This document shows positions 23,829 to 28,330 of a stretch of 28,330 nt of DNA, piece after piece. A program made the translations under genes and the position numbers. The notes beneath the pieces are model-generated. The model made no database searches and was not told the DNA's origin. It worked only from the letters and a program-made list of their open reading frames with translations. This stretch comes from a virus, in the IMG/VR virus record IMGVR_UViG_3300025083_000164, positions 1-28,330 of that record, one strand, 5' to 3'. Each line of letters starts with the position of its first letter. Positions within the stretch are counted from its first letter, which is position 1.

Positions 23829-25820
23829 ATGGCATTTCAAGTATCCCCAGGCGTTCTCGTCAAAGAGATAGACTTGACCAATGTCGTTCCTGCTGTTGCA
23901 ACTTCAATTGGTGCGATTGCGTCAGGCTTTTCAAAAGGCCCAGTAGACGAAATCATTCCAATCGGTTCAGAGCAAGAATTGGTCAATATCTTTGGTAAAC
24001 CAAACTCAAGTAACTTTGAGAACTGGTTCACCGCCGCTAACTTTCTTCAGTACACTAACGGACTTCGTGTCGTTCGAGCAGATACAGCTGCTGTAAACGC
24101 TACAGGTAACGCTGCTGGACTGAAGATTAAAAATGACGATGATTATGAAAATAACTATGCTGATGGTTCTGGTTCAGTAGGCGACTTCGCCGCAAAATAT
24201 CCAGGCACATGGGGTAACGCTCTAGGCGTTTCTTTATGTTCTAACGCAACTGCTTTCGAGCAAACATTCACAGGTTCTGCTGGTACACTTGGTGTAACAA
24301 CTGGTACTCCTGCTGCTGGAGCAACAACTGTTGGAGTTGACAACGGTGGTGGTTCTGCTGGTGATGGTGGTGGTGCATTCAACGTAGGTGACATTGTTCA
24401 CTTCGGAGAAGCAGACGGCACACAGTATGAAGTTACTGCAATTTCAACTGATGACTTAACTATTCGTCAATTAGATGACGTTAATGGTGGTGGTCTAAAA
24501 ACTGCACTAACTGCTGCAACAACTGTTCGTAGACGTTGGAAATTCTATGACTTATTTGATGGTGCTCCAGGCACATCAACATGGGCTTCTGACAAAGGAA
24601 TGTCAAATGACGAAATGCACGTTGTTGTACATGACGTAACAGGTGCGTTAAGTGGTTTTGATTCAGATGTTGCTGGACAAAGAACTCTTGCAGTTCTTGA
24701 AACATATGCATTTGTATCACAAGCTTCTGGTGCTAAAACACCACAAGGTGGAACTAACTTCTACGCAAATAAAATCAACGTAGGTTCACAGTATGTTTGG
24801 TGGATGGATCACAATGGTTCATTGACAAATGCTGGAACTGATGTTGCAAGTGGTTCTTCATACGCTTCTACAGCATCACATGCTGGTGTTTTGTCTACAC
24901 TACTAACTGGTGGTACAGACGATAACCCAACAATCGGTGAACTAGACCTTGCATATGGTTTATTCAGTGATGCAGATACAGTTGACATCAACTTAGTAAT
25001 GGCAGGAAGTTGTCCTGCTGGTACAGATGGTGTTGCACACGCAACCATGATTATGGACTTGTGTGAATCTCGTAAAGATTGTGTAGGTTTCATCTCTCCT
25101 CGTAGAGAAGATGTTGTTGGAGTTACTACAGGTGCTGCACAGACAACTAACGTAAAAGGTTTCTTTGATAACCTTGCTAGTTCGTCTTACTCAGTATTTG
25201 ATAGTGGTTACAAATACATGTATGACAAGTATGCAGACGTATACCGTTTTGTACCTATGAATGGTGACGTTGCTGGACTTTCTGCGAATACAGACAATGT
25301 TGCAGACCCTTGGTTCTCACCAGCGGGTTACAACAGAGGACAAATTCGTGGTGCAGTTAAACTTGCATTCAACCCAACAAAAGCACAAAGAGATATTCTT
25401 TATCCTGCTCGTGTAAACCCTGTTTGCACATTCCCAGGCCAAGGTACTGTTCTCTTCGGTGATAAAACTGCATTGTCTAGACCAAGTGCATTCGATAGGA
25501 TTAACGTCCGTAGATTGTTCATTGTTCTTGAGAAAGCAATATCTACTGCTGCTAAGTTCCAACTATTTGAGTTTAACGATGCGTTTACTCAAGCACAGTT
25601 TAAGAACTTGGTTGAACCTTTCCTTCGTGATGTACAAGGTAGAAGAGGTATTACTGATTTCTCAGTAGTTGCTGATGATACTAACAACACAGGTGAGGTA
25701 ATCGACAGGAATGAATTTGTCGCAGACATTTACATCAAACCTGCTCGTTCTATCAACTTTATTACACTAAATTTCATCGCCGTAAGAACTGGTGTTGCAT
25801 TTAGTGAGGTAGGAGGTTAA
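23829..25820 (+). CDS. gp18: Contractile tail sheath protein gp18
   Basis: This 663-residue protein is almost the length of T4 gp18 (659). The N-terminus FQVSPGVLVKEIDLTNVVPA and GAIASGFSKGPVDEI are typical of sheath subunits. The C-terminal region has YPARVNPVCTFPGQGTVLFG, DRINVRRLFIVLEKAIS, a VEPFLRDVQGRRG helix and DIYIKPARSINFITLNF, the conserved assembly domain. A Gly/Ala-rich variable stretch at about residues 150-190 probably belongs to a surface domain. In the virion it forms the contractile outer cylinder around gp19. Its stop is followed two bases later by the gp19 start, so the two are co-expressed. Confidence 0.95.
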   Translation: MAFQVSPGVLVKEIDLTNVVPAVATSIGAIASGFSKGPVDEIIPIGSEQELVNIFGKPNSSNFENWFTAANFLQYTNGLRVVRADTAAVNATGNAAGLKIKNDDDYENNYADGSGSVGDFAAKYPGTWGNALGVSLCSNATAFEQTFTGSAGTLGVTTGTPAAGATTVGVDNGGGSAGDGGGAFNVGDIVHFGEADGTQYEVTAISTDDLTIRQLDDVNGGGLKTALTAATTVRRRWKFYDLFDGAPGTSTWASDKGMSNDEMHVVVHDVTGALSGFDSDVAGQRTLAVLETYAFVSQASGAKTPQGGTNFYANKINVGSQYVWWMDHNGSLTNAGTDVASGSSYASTASHAGVLSTLLTGGTDDNPTIGELDLAYGLFSDADTVDINLVMAGSCPAGTDGVAHATMIMDLCESRKDCVGFISPRREDVVGVTTGAAQTTNVKGFFDNLASSSYSVFDSGYKYMYDKYADVYRFVPMNGDVAGLSANTDNVADPWFSPAGYNRGQIRGAVKLAFNPTKAQRDILYPARVNPVCTFPGQGTVLFGDKTALSRPSAFDRINVRRLFIVLEKAISTAAKFQLFEFNDAFTQAQFKNLVEPFLRDVQGRRGITDFSVVADDTNNTGEVIDRNEFVADIYIKPARSINFITLNFIAVRTGVAFSEVGG

Positions 25821-25822
25821 TC

Positions 25823-26347
25823 ATGGCTAGTATAGACGATTTTAAATCAAACCTTATTGGCGGTGGTGCAAGAGCGAACCAATATCGTGTAATATTGACT
25901 ACTCCCCCAGCAATTACTACTGGATTGGATATCAATAGAACATCATTTCTCGTGAAAGCAACATCGTTGCCAGGGCAAACTATTTCTGAAATTGAAGTTC
26001 AATTCAGAGGTAGACAACTCTACATGGCAGGCGATAGAACAGTTGAAGCATGGACTACAACTTTCATTAACGATACGGACTTTATGGTTCGTAACGCAAT
26101 GGAGCGTTGGATGAGTGGTATCAATGATCTAGAAACAGGTGTTGGACTTACAAATGTGTCAGATTATACTGCACAATTGAGAGTTGAACAACTTGATAGA
26201 GATGATAACATTCTGAAGTCATATGTTCTAAAGAACTGTTGGCCGACTGCTGTGACACCGATTGAACTGTCATATGATACTGTAAGTGACATCGAAACAT
26301 TTGATGTTACATGGAGATACACAAGTTTCTCCGCTAGCGCAGTATAA
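25823..26347 (+). CDS. gp19: Tail tube protein gp19
   Basis: This 174-residue protein (T4: 163) includes ARANQYRVILTTPP, FLVKATSLPGQTISEIEVQF, FRGRQLYMAGDRTVEAWTTT, RNAMERWMSG and FDVTWRYTSF. These are the standard beta-barrel tube pattern of T4-like gp19. Hexamers of it stack into the inner tube through which DNA passes. GGAGG stands just before the ATG, overlapping the end of gene 18. Order 18-19-20 is as in T4. Confidence 0.94.
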   Translation: MASIDDFKSNLIGGGARANQYRVILTTPPAITTGLDINRTSFLVKATSLPGQTISEIEVQFRGRQLYMAGDRTVEAWTTTFINDTDFMVRNAMERWMSGINDLETGVGLTNVSDYTAQLRVEQLDRDDNILKSYVLKNCWPTAVTPIELSYDTVSDIETFDVTWRYTSFSASAV

Positions 26348-26350
26348 ATC
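26343..26350 (+). promoter_or_regulatory. Possible late promoter (TATAAATC) for gene 20
   Basis: This matches TATAAATA at 7 of 8 bases, overlaps the gene 19 stop codon and lies 50 bases before the portal ATG. The gap also holds CTAAATAG and a good ribosome site (AGGAG). Confidence 0.4.
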
Positions 26351-26400
26351 CTCTTTTTTATCTGACTAAATAGTTGGGTAAAACTTAGGAGAATTATAGT

Positions 26401-27924
26401 ATGGCGGAACTTTTCGGTTTCAGAATTACAAGAGCGAATCAAGATGGGGGAAGTGACAGTTTCACTTCTCCTGTCTCTGATGACGGCACCCTTGATATTG
26501 TATCAGGCGGTGGACATTACGCATCTGTCCTCGATATGGATGGAAGAGACCGTAATGAAGTTGACTTAATCCGTAGATATCGTGACATTGCACAACAACC
26601 AGAGTGTGACAGTGCAATTGAAGATATTACGAATGAAGCTATTGTAAGTGATGAACGTGACCAATCTGTATCAATAATGCTTGACAGACTTGATGTCTCC
26701 CCTAAAATTAAATCAAAAATTCGTGAGGAATTCCATGAAATCCTACACCTATTAGACTTTAATGCAAAGGGACATGACATCTTTAGACGTTGGTATGTTG
26801 ATGGCAGACTTTATTACCACAAAATTATTGACCCAAAACAACCTCGCAAGGGGATTAAAGAGGTTCGATATATTGACCCTCGCAAAATCAAAAAGGCGAG
26901 AGAAACACAAAAAGAAGTTAATGCATCTACTGGCATGGAAATGGTCAAGAAGATTGATGACTTCTACCTTTACAATGATAAAGGTTGGGAACAAAACGTA
27001 GGTACATCTGAAGGAGTTAAGATAACTTCTGATTCGATTACTTACTGTCCTTCTGGATTGATTGACATGGGTAAGGGTACAGTACTTTCTTATCTAAACA
27101 AAGCAATCAAACCTGTCAATCAGTTACGCATGATTGAGGATTCGTTAGTTATCTATCGTATATCTCGTGCGCCTGAAAGACGTATTTTCTACATTGACGT
27201 TGGTAACTTACCAAAGATGAAAGCAGAGTCATATCTAAAAGATGTGATGAATCGTTATCGTAACAAAATGGTTTACGATGCACGAACTGGTGAAATCAGA
27301 GATGACAGAAACCACATGTCTATGTTAGAAGATTTTTGGCTACCTCGTAGAGAAGGTGGTAGGGGTACAGAGATTACAACTTTGCCAGGCGGTTCAAACC
27401 TTGGTGAGATTGATGATATCACATACTTCCAGAAAAAACTATTTCGTTCATTGAATGTACCAGTATCAAGACTTGCAGAGGAAACAGGTTTCCAATTAGG
27501 TCGTTCTGATAACATTACAAGAGATGAATTGAAATTTACAAAATTTGTCCAAAGACTTCGTAAGAAGTTTACTACATTGTTCTTAGACATGATACGCACA
27601 CAACTTCTACTGAAGGGTGTGATTGCCATGGATGAGTGGGATCACTTTAAAGAACATATTCAGTTTGACTTCCTACAAGATGGACATTTCACAGAACTGA
27701 AGAATGCAGAAATTCTTCGGGAAAGACTAGACATGCTTGGACAAGTCGAATCTTATGTTGGTACATACTTCTCTAAGGAATATGTTAAGAAACAAATCCT
27801 TAGAATGTCTGATGAGGAGATTGAAGAAATCGACAATCAACTTAAAGATGAAGAAGGTGGTGACATGGGTGGAGATGACGATGGCATGTTCGCACATAAC
27901 GATCCAAATAAGGGAGATAAATAA
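26401..27924 (+). CDS. gp20: Portal protein gp20
   Basis: This 507-residue protein (T4: 524) has the T4-type portal pattern: VDLIRRYRDIAQQPECDSAIEDI and TNEAIVSD, then FRRWYVDGRLYYHKIID, SYLNKAIKPVNQLRMIEDSL, VIYRISRAPERRIFYIDVGN, and MLEDFWLPRREGGRGTEITT with LPGG. The dodecamer sits at one head vertex, is the docking site for the terminase, and starts prohead assembly. The C-terminus is very acidic (EEGGDMGGDDDGM). The stop overlaps the next ATG by one base. AGGAG lies before the start. Confidence 0.95.
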   Translation: MAELFGFRITRANQDGGSDSFTSPVSDDGTLDIVSGGGHYASVLDMDGRDRNEVDLIRRYRDIAQQPECDSAIEDITNEAIVSDERDQSVSIMLDRLDVSPKIKSKIREEFHEILHLLDFNAKGHDIFRRWYVDGRLYYHKIIDPKQPRKGIKEVRYIDPRKIKKARETQKEVNASTGMEMVKKIDDFYLYNDKGWEQNVGTSEGVKITSDSITYCPSGLIDMGKGTVLSYLNKAIKPVNQLRMIEDSLVIYRISRAPERRIFYIDVGNLPKMKAESYLKDVMNRYRNKMVYDARTGEIRDDRNHMSMLEDFWLPRREGGRGTEITTLPGGSNLGEIDDITYFQKKLFRSLNVPVSRLAEETGFQLGRSDNITRDELKFTKFVQRLRKKFTTLFLDMIRTQLLLKGVIAMDEWDHFKEHIQFDFLQDGHFTELKNAEILRERLDMLGQVESYVGTYFSKEYVKKQILRMSDEEIEEIDNQLKDEEGGDMGGDDDGMFAHNDPNKGDK

Positions 27925-28109
27925 TGGACAATGTAAAAAACTTTGTAAGTTCAATTGCATCGGGCGACAACCTTGCGGCGGAGACACATTTTAATAATGC
28001 ACTTGCTTCGAAGGTTGGAGATGCATTAGAAACAAAAAGACAAGACGTGGCACAGACATTTGTGACACACCACATTTCAGATACAAAGGTAGAAGAAGAT
28101 AGTGAGTAA
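27924..28109 (+). CDS. gp67: Prohead core protein gp67
   Basis: This 61-residue protein begins DNVKNFVSSIASGDNLAAET and continues HFNNALASKVGDALETKRQD, VAQTFV, the short helical pattern of T4 gp67 (SNDLVAARKLFAEAM-like), with an acidic tail (KVEEDSE) shorter than in T4 (80 residues). In T4 it is an internal scaffold component that helps set head length and is cleaved by the prohead protease. Its place between genes 20 and 68 is the T4 order. GGGAG at 27912-27916 lies before the ATG. Confidence 0.75.
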   Translation: MDNVKNFVSSIASGDNLAAETHFNNALASKVGDALETKRQDVAQTFVTHHISDTKVEEDSE

Positions 28110-28330
28110 AACTCTTTCAGAATTCAAACAAGAATTACCAGAGAAAGATGAGCATAAGAAGTCGAAGGAGTACAAGAAGTTGTCTCCAGCGATGAAAAAG
28201 GCAATTGACGCTATATTCAAGGAAATGGATGCGAAACCTACAGATTTCCTAAATACTTTTGACAAAACAATAAATAGTGTTTCCAAGAAGTTCAAAGTTC
28301 CGCATAAGGCACTTATGGACTATTTTGAAA
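28102..28330 (+). CDS. gp68: Probable prohead core protein gp68 (3' end beyond window)
   Basis: The frame opens with a GTG at 28102, which overlaps the end of the gp67 gene by eight bases, and stays open to the end of the window (76 codons visible). The product begins SKTLSEFKQELPEKDEHKKS and continues KKLSPAMKKAIDAIFKEMD, then VSKKFKVPHKALMDYFE. It is very rich in Lys and helical, as expected of a core scaffold protein, and gene 68 follows 67 in T4. The identification rests mainly on position. The start codon is inferred, because no ATG precedes the conserved-looking sequence. Confidence 0.55.
   Translation, partial: MSKTLSEFKQELPEKDEHKKSKEYKKLSPAMKKAIDAIFKEMDAKPTDFLNTFDKTINSVSKKFKVPHKALMDYFE

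Noticed and set aside
26343-26395. Possible second ribosome-site hairpin before the portal gene
   Set aside because: Pairing of the TATAAATCCT region with AGGAGAATTATA is broken by mismatches and is far weaker than the hairpin at 8337-8380.

Overview
This window is the late (virion assembly) region of a T4-like contractile-tailed phage. It is AT-rich apart from the glycine-rich fibre genes. The T4 gene order is clear: 13, 14, 15, 16, 17, 18, 19, 20, 67, 68 (neck, tail completion, terminase, sheath, tube, portal, prohead core). The accessory content (2-oxoglutarate/Fe(II) oxygenases, a NodU-type carbamoyltransferase, glycine-rich fibres, fibres with 'NLYYTDAR'-type repeats) is what I associate with marine T4-like phages of cyanobacteria or SAR11-type bacteria. 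I saw no photosynthesis gene here, so the host is undecided. I saw no tRNA, CRISPR array, insertion sequence or attachment site.

Layout. 1-5698: three glycine-rich, Ig-like fibre/adhesin genes (the first cut by the window edge) and a small protein with a triple repeat. 5700-8311: an operon behind a consensus host-type sigma70 promoter, holding a small unknown protein and three 2OG/Fe(II)-oxygenase-like proteins. 8337-8380: a hairpin that hides a ribosome binding site and has a T4-type late promoter in its loop. 8383-12845: virion structural and tail-fibre genes. 12850-15354: genes 13, 14 and 15. 15387-20097: a fourth glycine-rich fibre, a fourth oxygenase, a paralogue of the small unknown protein, gene 16 and a fifth glycine-rich fibre. 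20081-21685, minus strand: carbamoyltransferase with its own consensus sigma70 promoter. 21749-28330: gene 17, a minus-strand HNH-like gene, then genes 18, 19, 20, 67 and the start of 68.

How it works together. Genes 13-20, 67 and 68 build the head portal, the packaging motor, the neck and the contractile tail. Most of these units have a T4 late promoter (TATAAATA) upstream. The conserved 15-16-17-18 order is interrupted three times by accessory genes. The five glycine-rich paralogues probably supply alternative receptor-binding tips; they are mosaics of one another. The oxygenases and the carbamoyltransferase sit beside these fibres but carry host-type promoters, so they are probably expressed before the structural genes. 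I infer a modification function (hydroxylation, possibly followed by O-carbamoylation) with an unknown target.

The strongest new-looking signals are: the early/late translation switch at 8337-8380, which resembles the one known for T4 gene e; two perfect TTGACA-17-TATAAT promoters inside a late region, one of them facing a late promoter; the repeated fibre + oxygenase + small-protein cassette; an oxygenase that has lost its distal iron-binding histidine; and a cupredoxin-like domain with a possible copper site in a tail fibre.
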